From Methanobrevibacter sp. (GTDB lineage: Archaea; Methanobacteriota; Methanobacteria; Methanobacteriales; Methanobacteriaceae): a DNA stretch of 64,000 nt. How positions within the stretch are numbered: the first letter of the stretch is position 1; each line of letters begins with the position of its first letter. Location: the NCBI RefSeq assembly GCF_015062935.1, contig NZ_SUTM01000006.1, forward strand, positions 50,405-114,404, given 5' to 3'. The notes below the pieces were generated by a model. That model ran no database searches. It was not told the origin of the DNA and saw only the letters and a list, made by a program, of their open reading frames with translations. Shown here one piece after another: positions 50,828 to 58,776 of the stretch. Position numbers and translations under genes: made by a program.

Positions 50828-52801
50828 TTATTTTTTTAATTCAGCTAAATTCTCTTTAATCAGCTTATAGATGTTTTCTGCACCGATGATATCATCATCG
50901 CTGACCTTCCAGCTTGAAGGGTACAATATGAATGGTTTGGATTGATCTCCACCTGCTCCTCCATGGCTTCCGACCAGTTCTTCAAAAGCACATACCTCAT
51001 CAGCTTCCTCATCATAGAAACTGTTTACAAGGATATCAGGAGTATGTTCGAATGAACTTGTTCTTTTCAGATGTCTTGCGATATTGTCTCCAAATCCTTC
51101 AAGAGGGTTTTCACCTTCAATTTTATCGCTGTCAAGGTAGTATGTTCCGTTTTTACCAATGGCAAGGTCTCCGTGTTTCTGGGATTTTACTAAGATAAAA
51201 CCGACATACTCGTTGTTTACAATGCCCGGTATGAGCTCAGGGAAATAGCTGTTAAGTTCCTCATATGTTAACCTTTTGCTCCATTGTGTCAGATAAATCA
51301 TAGCAAGGTTACCTGAAGCCAGTACAATGACTTCGGAGTCACTTAATTCCTGTGCTTCTTTTTTCTCTTTTTCTATTTTCTTGTTTTTTCTAGAAAATGG
51401 AGTGTAGTCACCTACAAAGTGATCATCATTTGATGTCATTTTTGCAAACATGGTCATGTCATCCGGAAGAAGTGATTTTACAAAGTCCTCAAAGGTCTGG
51501 CCGTATCTCTGGGTAAATGTAGCACCGTTTGTCTGACCGTGGTCTGACTGAATCACGAACTGATAATCCCTAGGACTGTACTTATTCGCATCGGTTAAAT
51601 GCTTAATCTGTTTGTCCATTTCCCTTAATGCAATCCATGCGTCACTGTCCCTTACTCCTGAGTGGTGAGCTATTTCATCATAACCGAGATATGTTGAGTA
51701 TGCAACATCAACATCACCGACCATCATGTCTCCGATTAAGGTGGAAGTGTTGATTTCTCTCATGAATACATTTGTAGCCGCTCTTGTTGGAATGTACATT
51801 ATTCCACGTCTTATTCTTGGCCTGACATTTTTCACGGAATGTGTGAACTGTGACCAGATTTCACGAACTATATCTGCAAGAAACAGAGCTACAATACGTG
51901 CAAAGTTGCTCGGATTGGAGAATACTGAATACCATGCCTTATTGTAGAGTTTACCGAAGTCCATTATCTTACTGAATGTAAATATGACGTTGTCGGTATC
52001 TCCTGAGAATAAATTTGATCTGCTTGCTCCGTTGTCCACAAGCAATCCGTCACCATTAGAGATTCTCTGTTCTAATTCAGGCACTTTGGTGATTCCGGAA
52101 CATTGCATCATCTGATTGCCGTTGCTCTTTTCAATCCATCTGAATGCAACAATGCCTTCATTGTTTCCGTGAAGAATTCCTGCCTGGCTTGCACCGGTCT
52201 GGGAAGACAGATCAGTTTCCCACATTCTGAGATTGTAATCGTTGCTTTCAATCATTTTTTTCATGGTAGGCATTTCGCCTCTGTCGACCGCTTCACGTAA
52301 AACTTCATAAGCAAGTCCGTCAATTTCAACAATTATCACTCCCGGATAATTCTTTACATCTGATTTTCTTTTCTTTTCCGCATCATTTAAAACAGCCCTG
52401 TAATATGAACTGTCATCCTCAATTGTTATTAATGAGGAGAGTATTGTTGTAACGGCTGCCATTCCCAATGGGGCGAGAATAAGTGCTGCGCCTTTAATTT
52501 CTATTCCAAACATAGGTGCGAAAATCTGAAGCAGGAGTCCGTTCAATATCAGTGTTCCTACACCGAAGGTTAAAACCAAAAACGGCATGGCTATTCTTGT
52601 TAAAATCGGCCAGAGTATTGCATTAACCAAACCGATGAACAGCACTAATAGCAGTATGTCACCAGAGTGGCTGATTTCAACTCCTAATCCTAAAATACTT
52701 ATCAAATATATTCCTATGATATTTCCGATAAATACGATTAAGCTTCTTTTCAAGCTTTTTTTCGGGGTTTGTTTTTCCTTAATAATTTCCATGTCAATCA
52801 C
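50828..52801 (-). CDS. Membrane protein with alkaline-phosphatase-superfamily domain
   Basis: 657 residues. Four hydrophobic segments in about 18-125 resemble the phage-holin-4_2 type membrane domain, the name of which does not imply lysis. From about 150 an alkaline phosphatase/nucleotide pyrophosphatase domain follows: V-E-I-D-G-L-A, then S-Q-T-G-A-S-Q-A-G with the probable nucleophile, D-E-I-A-H-H-S-G (about 375-382), S-D-H-G-Q-T-N-G and G-S-H-G-G-A-G-G. The metal ligands D, H, D-H and H seem present. Topology depends on the helix count. It could hydrolyse a phospho- or sulfo-ester of lipid or glycan. Confidence 0.8.
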   Translation of the reverse strand: MIDMEIIKEKQTPKKSLKRSLIVFIGNIIGIYLISILGLGVEISHSGDILLLVLFIGLVNAILWPILTRIAMPFLVLTFGVGTLILNGLLLQIFAPMFGIEIKGAALILAPLGMAAVTTILSSLITIEDDSSYYRAVLNDAEKKRKSDVKNYPGVIIVEIDGLAYEVLREAVDRGEMPTMKKMIESNDYNLRMWETDLSSQTGASQAGILHGNNEGIVAFRWIEKSNGNQMMQCSGITKVPELEQRISNGDGLLVDNGASRSNLFSGDTDNVIFTFSKIMDFGKLYNKAWYSVFSNPSNFARIVALFLADIVREIWSQFTHSVKNVRPRIRRGIMYIPTRAATNVFMREINTSTLIGDMMVGDVDVAYSTYLGYDEIAHHSGVRDSDAWIALREMDKQIKHLTDANKYSPRDYQFVIQSDHGQTNGATFTQRYGQTFEDFVKSLLPDDMTMFAKMTSNDDHFVGDYTPFSRKNKKIEKEKKEAQELSDSEVIVLASGNLAMIYLTQWSKRLTYEELNSYFPELIPGIVNNEYVGFILVKSQKHGDLAIGKNGTYYLDSDKIEGENPLEGFGDNIARHLKRTSSFEHTPDILVNSFYDEEADEVCAFEELVGSHGGAGGDQSKPFILYPSSWKVSDDDIIGAENIYKLIKENLAELKK

Positions 52802-52821
52802 GGTTCCTTAATTATCTTAAT

Positions 52822-53523
52822 TTAAATGGGCAATTTTCCGGTGTATTCCTCAATTATAGATTTGGCATCATCTAAACTTATTCCTGTTTTATTTTCAACT
52901 GTTGATTTGATACTGCTTAAATTGGTATTGTTTACAAAATCACTTGCCTTTGACTGCAAATCTCCAGTTACATTTTTAACTGTGGAAATGGTATTGTCTA
53001 ATTTTGTTTTGTTGGGATAAACGTTTTTGTACTGTACTGATTTTGCCATATGCACAGCAATGTCCTTGTTGTTGCAGCAGATTATAATGCTGTCGTGTGT
53101 TGTTTCATTGGTTAGGGATAGGCAGTAGAACTTGCCGTTGAAATCTCCTTTAACGGCTTTGAATATTGGGTTGTTCACCAGTTCCTCAGCATTTATAACA
53201 TAACCTGTAAATCCGTCAATATCCTGTTTTTCTCCTTTTTTTATCAGTTCATTCAGTGTATTGAAACCCAGTTCGGATACTTTGATGAGACTGTCATCAG
53301 CATTGCTGTTATATGTAACAAGTATTCCATTGTCCCAATTCCAAACTTTAGCACTTTCAAATTCGCCTTTATATTTGGTCTGGTTGGCTGGAACATCTAT
53401 GGTTGTCCCATTTGGTGTTATTTCAATTTTTTCATAATTTACGGTGGTTAACATTACAAAAATAATGCCTGCGGCAATTATTAAAATTATTATTGCTATT
53501 ATAATTATTTTTTTATTATCCAT
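52822..53523 (-). CDS. Membrane-anchored exported protein of unknown function
   Basis: 233 residues from the ATG at 53523. A GTG at 53529 also opens the frame but lies inside the ribosome site GAGGGTG. A short basic start (D-N-K-K) and a hydrophobic segment (about 5-24) form a signal anchor. The exported part includes several N-x-T/S sites and a Cys-Cys pair (I-I-C-C-N-N). The C-terminal 60 residues look helical. It lies 20 bases upstream of the phosphatase-like gene on the same strand and is probably in one operon with it. Confidence 0.6.
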   Translation of the reverse strand: MDNKKIIIIAIIILIIAAGIIFVMLTTVNYEKIEITPNGTTIDVPANQTKYKGEFESAKVWNWDNGILVTYNSNADDSLIKVSELGFNTLNELIKKGEKQDIDGFTGYVINAEELVNNPIFKAVKGDFNGKFYCLSLTNETTHDSIIICCNNKDIAVHMAKSVQYKNVYPNKTKLDNTISTVKNVTGDLQSKASDFVNNTNLSSIKSTVENKTGISLDDAKSIIEEYTGKLPI

Positions 53524-53772
53524 TAACACACCCTCATTATCTTTTAGTCAGTACTAAGTTAACTTGCAACCAAAATTTCATTTTCAGTTTAACAATTACA
53601 CTTATGTATAAAGTTTGTATTTAATAGTATATATTATAGATGAAAATAATCAGGATTCTTCATTTGTTTTAACGCATTCCTGTTTTTTGTAAATAACTTT
53701 TAAATATTACTTTTTTTATAAATAATTAATAACTCTTAAGAGAGTATTAATAAAAGTTTATGGAGTGTAAAT

Positions 53773-54600
53773 ATGGATATAATAGAAATAATTAAGGATG
53801 CATTTGTATTTCCATCCAAAGATGTGAAAATATTGTTAATATATGTTATCCTTTCAATATTGGCAGCATTTTTTGCCACAATGGGATCAGCAGTATATGT
53901 ATTTGGATTTTTAATCCCTGAATGTTTCATGTGGGGTGGAATGGCAGTTGTACTTGCAATGTTAATCGGATGGGTAATGTCCGGTTATTCAATCAGTGTT
54001 ATTAAATCAGGTATTGAACAAAATGATGAAGTTCCTGCATTTGACTGGTGGGAAAATTTCATCACAGGATTTTACAGTTTCGCCACTACAATCGTTTACT
54101 ATTTAATTCCAGCTATAATTGTTGCAATTGTAGGATTGATGACAAATATCTACGGCAATATCTGGGCGGTTATTGATGAAATTGTTAAACAGATTTTAAG
54201 TGTTGCATCAGGATATTCTTCAAGTTTTGCATATGACTTAATAGCTCAGGCATTATCCCAATTAATAGTTTCTTTAGCTATCACTATGACAGTTGCCATA
54301 ATAGTATTTATAATCTTTTCATTCCTTGAAACCATGGCACAGGCAAGATTAGCAAATACCGGCAGTTTAGGTGAAGCTTTAAACATCTATGAATCTGCAA
54401 AAGACATAAGAAGAATTGGTATAGGTAAAGTAATAGCATTAATACTATTGGTTATAATCGTTGTTGGTGTTATTAATGTAATTTTATCAGCTATATTTAG
54501 CTATGTACCGATTTTATCAATTCTTTCAGTTATAATAACTCCGTACCTTGTATTATTTGGTCAAAGAGCTATCGGATTATTATATTCTGATATAGCTTAA
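53773..54600 (+). CDS. DUF4013 family membrane protein
   Basis: 275 residues with about six transmembrane segments. The family mark is the loop after helix 2: G-Y-S-I-S-V-I-K-S-G-I ... D-E-V-P-A-F-D-W-W-E-N-F-I-T-G-F. DUF4013 proteins are frequent in methanogens and function is unknown. The start has only GGAGTG (53762-53767) as ribosome site. Typical TATA elements lie upstream in the 53530-53772 gap, which otherwise holds nothing that I recognise. Confidence 0.75.
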   Translation: MDIIEIIKDAFVFPSKDVKILLIYVILSILAAFFATMGSAVYVFGFLIPECFMWGGMAVVLAMLIGWVMSGYSISVIKSGIEQNDEVPAFDWWENFITGFYSFATTIVYYLIPAIIVAIVGLMTNIYGNIWAVIDEIVKQILSVASGYSSSFAYDLIAQALSQLIVSLAITMTVAIIVFIIFSFLETMAQARLANTGSLGEALNIYESAKDIRRIGIGKVIALILLVIIVVGVINVILSAIFSYVPILSILSVIITPYLVLFGQRAIGLLYSDIA

Positions 54601-54869
54601 TATTTTTAAGCTATATTATTTTTTCTTTTTTTTTAAATTGTGGATTTGAATTTCAATTCTTAAAAATAGAATAAATAATTTCTTTTTCATATTGTGTCTG
54701 TTTTTTTTTAGTTTATAATTGTTTTTTTATATAATATTATTATATAACTCTTTATTTTAATCTAAAAACAATTTTTACTTCAGTATGAACTAAATAAAAA
54801 ATATTTATATTATAAAACTCAAATTTATAGCTAATCAAACTCTTGATCCAAAAGGGGGTGATATTTATT
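54601..54869. other. Gap without a gene
   Basis: About 270 very AT-rich bases between the DUF4013 gene and an interrupted small gene. GGGGGTGAT at 54854-54862 is a strong ribosome site for the TTG start at 54870. TATA-like stretches occur near 54800-54815. Confidence 0.4.
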
Positions 54870-54947
54870 TTGAACAGAATAATATTGCCTATGATGGGAT
54901 TTAAAACATTGATTTTAATGAACTCTCCTCTTGGCAAAACTATTTAT
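54870..54947 (+). pseudogene. Small gene, 5' part, interrupted by a tnpB element
   Basis: A frame with a strong ribosome site (GGGGGTGAT, 7 bases ahead) and TTG start runs for 26 codons (M-N-R-I-I-L-P-M-M-G ... G-K-T-I-Y) and meets the element at its TTTAT. Removal of 54948-56554 joins it, in frame, to S-N-G-G-I-I-M and the 31-codon membrane peptide at 56573, giving a 63-residue protein. The frame match could be chance (one in three). Confidence 0.45.
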
Positions 54948-55353
54948 CTTTAAAATGCAAGAATACCACAACTTCTGCAAGTTGTGGATGAATTGCACTA
55001 TTGGGTGTACTGTCTTTTTTAATTAATTTTATTGTGTTTTATTTTATTTGCGTTTTTTTGAGGCTATTTTATGACATGAATTTTTATTCAGTATACTTTT
55101 TTGTTATTGGATTATTAAATAATTGCTTTGATTATGAAAAATTGTTTTGGTTTTGAAAAATTGCTCTGAATTCGTTATTCGATTACTTTTCAAATGCTCT
55201 CTCTTATTTTTTATATATGGGTAATTATAAATGAGATATTATTCAATTAAATGTGATTTTAATTGTTGTTTTAAAAAAGAGTAGATGTTTTTTCATTTTT
55301 TTTAGATAATGAAATAAAAATATTATATATATTGGACTGGAGGAATGAGATTT

Positions 55354-56496
55354 ATGGATGAGTATATTCGAGGTGTGGTTGTTAAGCTTCATGTAACTCC
55401 CGAACAAGAAGTCATGTTTAAACAAAACTATGGTTGTACTCGTAAAACCCATAATGAACTTTTAAATAAATATAAAGCCAAATATGGTGATTGTAATAAA
55501 ATTCCAACTAAAAATGAGTTAAATCAATTTTTAAACGAATCTAAAAAAGAGTTACCATACCTGAAGGAAACAGAGTCCACCAGTCTTCAACAGGCACGTG
55601 ATGATTTGCATAAAGCGTTTAAAAACAGTTTTAAAAGCAAAAGGCATAATCCTCCAAAATTTCACTCTAAAAAGAAAACACGACCTAGCTTCAGACAAAC
55701 TATCCGTAAAGACAAAAGACCAGTAGAAAAAAACACACTAACTTTAAGAAAACACGGAAAAGTAACCTTCAGCACAAGCGTAGAATACCTGGATTTATTA
55801 AACAGTCCAGACACTAAATTCAACAACATCACAGTATATTATGATGGATTGAACCACTATGCATCATTCAACATTGAAACTGATGCACCAGAACAACTAC
55901 CATTAACCGGAGAGCACATTGGATGTGATATCAATTCCAACAAAAACGGATGGCTAGTCACAAGCGAAGGACAAAAGGAATTCTTTGATGTTGACCATGA
56001 TAACCAAATGATCAAGCACATCAACAGATTAATGTCCAAATGCAGAAACATGAGCAGGCGATGGAAAAAACTAGAAAAAAGACTACAAAAATGGTACAAC
56101 AAAAGAACAAACCAATTAAATGACTACATTGAAAAATTAACCTACAATCTAGTCAAAAAATATGATACAATAGTCTTTGAAGAAAACTACTCTACTATCA
56201 AGATTTTAATTGGAGGGGAGGAAAACATGATATTTCCTCTATCGCGATTCATAAAAAGATTAAAAGACAAATTCCAACTCTACAAACCCGGAGCAGACGG
56301 TGTACAATTCGTAAAACCACACAACACAAGCAGAACATGCCACCACTGCGGACACATAAACAAAGAGTTAAAAGTCAAAAAACGCAACTGGAAATGTCCA
56401 AAATGCGGAAAAATACTTGATAGGGACACAAACGCAGCAATTAATATTCTAAACCGCTGGTTCAACGGGGATGGCCTGATAAAATACTTAAATTAA
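55354..56496 (+). CDS. tnpB: TnpB RNA-guided endonuclease, apparently intact
   Basis: 380 residues from the ATG at 55354. The in-frame ATG at 55345 is only one base from GGAGG and so is too close. It matches the other intact TnpB in motif order: I-G-C-D-I-N-S-N, I-V-F-E-E-N and L-D-R-D-T-N-A-A for the RuvC acids, C-H-H-C-G-H and C-P-K-C-G for zinc. The RNA-guided nuclease would act with the right-end RNA just downstream. Variation between the two copies is spread along the protein, so they are separate old insertions or arrivals and not a recent duplication. Confidence 0.9.
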   Translation: MDEYIRGVVVKLHVTPEQEVMFKQNYGCTRKTHNELLNKYKAKYGDCNKIPTKNELNQFLNESKKELPYLKETESTSLQQARDDLHKAFKNSFKSKRHNPPKFHSKKKTRPSFRQTIRKDKRPVEKNTLTLRKHGKVTFSTSVEYLDLLNSPDTKFNNITVYYDGLNHYASFNIETDAPEQLPLTGEHIGCDINSNKNGWLVTSEGQKEFFDVDHDNQMIKHINRLMSKCRNMSRRWKKLEKRLQKWYNKRTNQLNDYIEKLTYNLVKKYDTIVFEENYSTIKILIGGEENMIFPLSRFIKRLKDKFQLYKPGADGVQFVKPHNTSRTCHHCGHINKELKVKKRNWKCPKCGKILDRDTNAAINILNRWFNGDGLIKYLN

Positions 56497-56554
56497 CCTT
56501 ATTAAGTGAAAATAATTCAGGAATCCCCATCCTCTATAGGATGGGGTGGTTCAA
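56410..56554 (+). ncRNA. Predicted guide (omega) RNA scaffold at the right end
   Basis: Overlaps the tnpB end and the CCCCATCC/GGATGGGG hairpin. The guide would begin at 56555 with TCGAATGGGGGAATCATT, the sequence of the interrupted small gene. The 5' limit is estimated only. Confidence 0.45.
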
Positions 56555-56572
56555 TCGAATGGGGGAATCATT

Positions 56573-56668
56573 ATGAGTAACCGAAAGAAATTTCGGATAG
56601 TAATACTCATATACACCATTATCACGTGGTGTTTAGCATTATTCATCATATGGATTATTTATAATTAA
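56573..56668 (+). CDS. 31-residue single-span membrane peptide
   Basis: GGGGGAA (56561-56567) lies 5 bases ahead of the ATG. A basic start (S-N-R-K-K-F-R) precedes a single hydrophobic helix (I-V-I-L-I-Y-T-I-I-T-W-C-L-A-L-F-I-I-W-I), so the N terminus should stay inside. It begins 18 bases after the right end of the tnpB element. It may be either a small gene of its own or the C-terminal part of a gene split by the element. Confidence 0.5.
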   Translation: MSNRKKFRIVILIYTIITWCLALFIIWIIYN

Positions 56669-57022
56669 TCCGATGTCATAATTGATTTTGCCTTTAAATT
56701 GTAGGAATATTCAATATTATAATGATTGTTTTGCGATAGCTTAATGGGGCTATGTTTGGGTTTGTTTATTTATAATTGACACTTCCTACATTTTATTATA
56801 AAATAATAAACTTTATATATGATTTATTTCATATTACTATTAGAGTTTATGTCCACTTTTGGGTACTTAAATTCTGATATTTGAATAAATAGTTTTAGTT
56901 CAATGTCTACCTGTTCAAGCATGATTAAATCATGTTGTAGGCATTGATTTTACTAATTTCATTAATTAAATTTTTTTAAGGAAGATAATATATAAAATAT
57001 TAAATAATTACTTTTTTTAATA
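56669..57022. promoter_or_regulatory. Gap with a conserved-looking hairpin and a leaderless promoter
   Basis: 354 AT-rich bases. Bases 56901-56946 fold as CAATGTCTAC ... GTAGGCATTG around an inner CATGAT-TAA-ATCATG hairpin, with one G-U pair. TATA-like ATATATAAAATATT (about 56988-57001) is about 27 bases before the ATG at 57023, consistent with a leaderless start. The rest shows nothing recognisable. Confidence 0.4.
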
Positions 57023-58060
57023 ATGAGCATTATATATTTAAATATGATGATTTTACCACAACTTCCTTTATATGTAATAGCAATAATCTGTGGATTACTG
57101 TCTTTTTCAATGACCAGATTATTCATGCCGAAAATTATTCAGAAGATGGAGGATGCTGATATTGTTGGAAAAGATATCCATAAATCCTGGAAACCTGTTG
57201 TTGCTGAAATGGGTGGATTCGGTATCATATTCGGATTTGTCATTGGAATGTTTTCCGGAATTTACATGCACGACATTCTGGCATTTCCGCTGGTCATAGT
57301 GCTTGTTGTAATACTTCTTGTTGGAATGATAGGTATTCTGGATGACTTGCTTGCGCTTTCATCAAAGTCCAAGTTCTTTTTGCTTTTCATTGCAGGTCTG
57401 CCACTTATGTGGGCGGCACCACCTAATGTGGGTATATTATATCTCATTACAATACCTATTGCACTGTCAATCGGATCCAACCTGACCAACATGCTTGCAG
57501 GTTTGAACGGAATCGAATCAGGTCTGGGTGTTATTTCAATGGCATCACTGACAATAGCATGTATCATTTTGGGAAAATACGATGTTACAATCATATCCAT
57601 GAGTATGCTCGGAGCGCTCCTTGCATTCCTGTACTTCAACAGATATCCTGCTAAAATATTTCCGGGGGATACCGGTACACTTATTATCGGAGCGGCAATT
57701 GTATGTATTGCATTTATCGGAAGGGTAAAATTAATAGCTATTATTGTACTGATGCCTAATATCATCGATGCGGCACTGAAATTCTATTCCGCAGGTGTCA
57801 TGAACCGTTCCCAGCAAAAGCCTACCCAAATTAATGATGAAGGTAAACTGGTAAGGCCTGATGTGGGATTCAAATCATTAATAAGGCTGATTTTAAGAAA
57901 ACCAATTGCCGAAAAGAATGCGGTAAAAATAATCTGGGCAATAGGTATAGTATTTGGAATACTGGGTATTATCGTAGCTTTGACAATGCCTGGAATGCTT
58001 GAAAACAAGACACTGATCAATTTCTTACAGATTAAGGAAATGTTCTATCATATAGGATGA
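57023..58060 (+). CDS. Glycosyltransferase family 4 (MraY/AglH-like phospho-sugar transferase)
   Basis: 345 residues with about ten transmembrane helices. I-G-I-L-D-D-L-L-A-L (about 104-113), N-L-T-N-M-L-A-G-L-N-G-I-E-S-G-L-G (about 153-169) and F-P-G-D-T-G-T-L (about 214-221) are the cytoplasmic catalytic motifs of MraY/WecA/AglH enzymes, which transfer a sugar-1-phosphate from UDP-sugar onto polyprenyl phosphate. It may start pseudomurein lipid-linked precursors or N-glycans, and the lipid comes from UppS (21.5 kb). The ATG at 57023 fits a leaderless start. M9 (57047) is an alternative. Confidence 0.88.
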   Translation: MSIIYLNMMILPQLPLYVIAIICGLLSFSMTRLFMPKIIQKMEDADIVGKDIHKSWKPVVAEMGGFGIIFGFVIGMFSGIYMHDILAFPLVIVLVVILLVGMIGILDDLLALSSKSKFFLLFIAGLPLMWAAPPNVGILYLITIPIALSIGSNLTNMLAGLNGIESGLGVISMASLTIACIILGKYDVTIISMSMLGALLAFLYFNRYPAKIFPGDTGTLIIGAAIVCIAFIGRVKLIAIIVLMPNIIDAALKFYSAGVMNRSQQKPTQINDEGKLVRPDVGFKSLIRLILRKPIAEKNAVKIIWAIGIVFGILGIIVALTMPGMLENKTLINFLQIKEMFYHIG

Positions 58061-58064
58061 TAAC

Positions 58065-58730
58065 ATGAGGCCATATGTAATATTGAATGCGGCAATGACA
58101 CTGGACGGTAAAATCGCAACAGCCACCGGAAGCTCAAATATTTCCGGTGAGGAAGACCTTAAAAGGGTTCATGAAATCAGAAAGGACTGCGATGCCATAA
58201 TGGTTGGAATAGGCACTGTTCTAGCTGATGACCCAAGGCTTACAGTTCACAAAATCAATGCCAATCCTGAAGACAATCCTGTCCGTGTAGTAGTGGACAG
58301 CAAATGCAGGACTCCCGCAAATGCAAGAATAACAAACAGCGATGCAAAAACCATCATAGCATGTGCCAATGAATACAAGGATGAACTGATAAAAACAGAT
58401 AAGTATGAAACCTTTAAACAACGTGGCGTTAAATTCTTATGGAGCGGTGATGAAAGGGTGGATTTGACATCCCTAATGAGTTATCTGCATGAGGAAGGAA
58501 TTGAAAAGCTAATGCTTGAGGGAGGATCAACTTTAAACTTTTCCATGATTAAATCAGGTCTAATTGATGAGATAAATATATGTATTGCTCCGATGGTTGT
58601 CGGAGGGGCAAACGCCAAGACATTCTTTGACGGTGAAGGCTTTGATACAATGGATGAATCAGTTAAACTGGAGCTGGTTGATTCATTTACATTAGGAAAA
58701 GATCTGATTTTAAAATATAAAGTTTTATAA
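58065..58730 (+). CDS. arfC: 2,5-diamino-6-(ribosylamino)-4(3H)-pyrimidinone 5'-phosphate reductase
   Basis: 221 residues. N-A-A-M-T-L-D-G-K-I-A-T (about 8-19), V-G-I-G-T-V-L-A-D-D-P-R-L-T (about 48-61), L-M-L-E-G-G-S-T-L-N near 148 and A-P-M-V-V-G-G near 175 define the RibD C-terminal/archaeal reductase family. It reduces the ribosylamino side chain to ribitylamino with NAD(P)H in riboflavin and F420 synthesis, feeding the uracil used by CofH. It lies 4 bases after the transferase gene with GGATGATAAC ahead of the ATG. Confidence 0.88.
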   Translation: MRPYVILNAAMTLDGKIATATGSSNISGEEDLKRVHEIRKDCDAIMVGIGTVLADDPRLTVHKINANPEDNPVRVVVDSKCRTPANARITNSDAKTIIACANEYKDELIKTDKYETFKQRGVKFLWSGDERVDLTSLMSYLHEEGIEKLMLEGGSTLNFSMIKSGLIDEINICIAPMVVGGANAKTFFDGEGFDTMDESVKLELVDSFTLGKDLILKYKVL

Positions 58731-58776
58731 TAATTATTTTTTTAATAAAAAAAGAAAGAGAAGAATAATAATTCTT

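Larger units (their letters stand above)
54948..56554 (+). mobile_element. Intact tnpB-only IS605-family element (IS1341-like)
   Basis: 1607 bases. The left end is CTTTAAAATGCAAGAATACC, the hairpin CACAACT-TCTGCA-AGTTGTG and GATGAATTGCAC. The right end is CCCCATCC-TCTATA-GGATGGGG and T-GGTTCAA. TTTAT (54943-54947) precedes it. Both ends match the copy at 48712-50294 base for base over most of their length. The 350 bases between left end and tnpB hold no gene. No tnpA is present. Confidence 0.85.

Noticed and set aside
50828..52801. Phage lysis gene suggested by the holin-like membrane domain
   Set aside because: The domain name is historical. The protein is a large membrane-bound phosphatase-like enzyme and no phage genes surround it.
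54752..54937. Minus-strand 61-codon frame before the second tnpB element
   Set aside because: It is the antisense shadow of the interrupted TTG-started frame and has no ribosome site.
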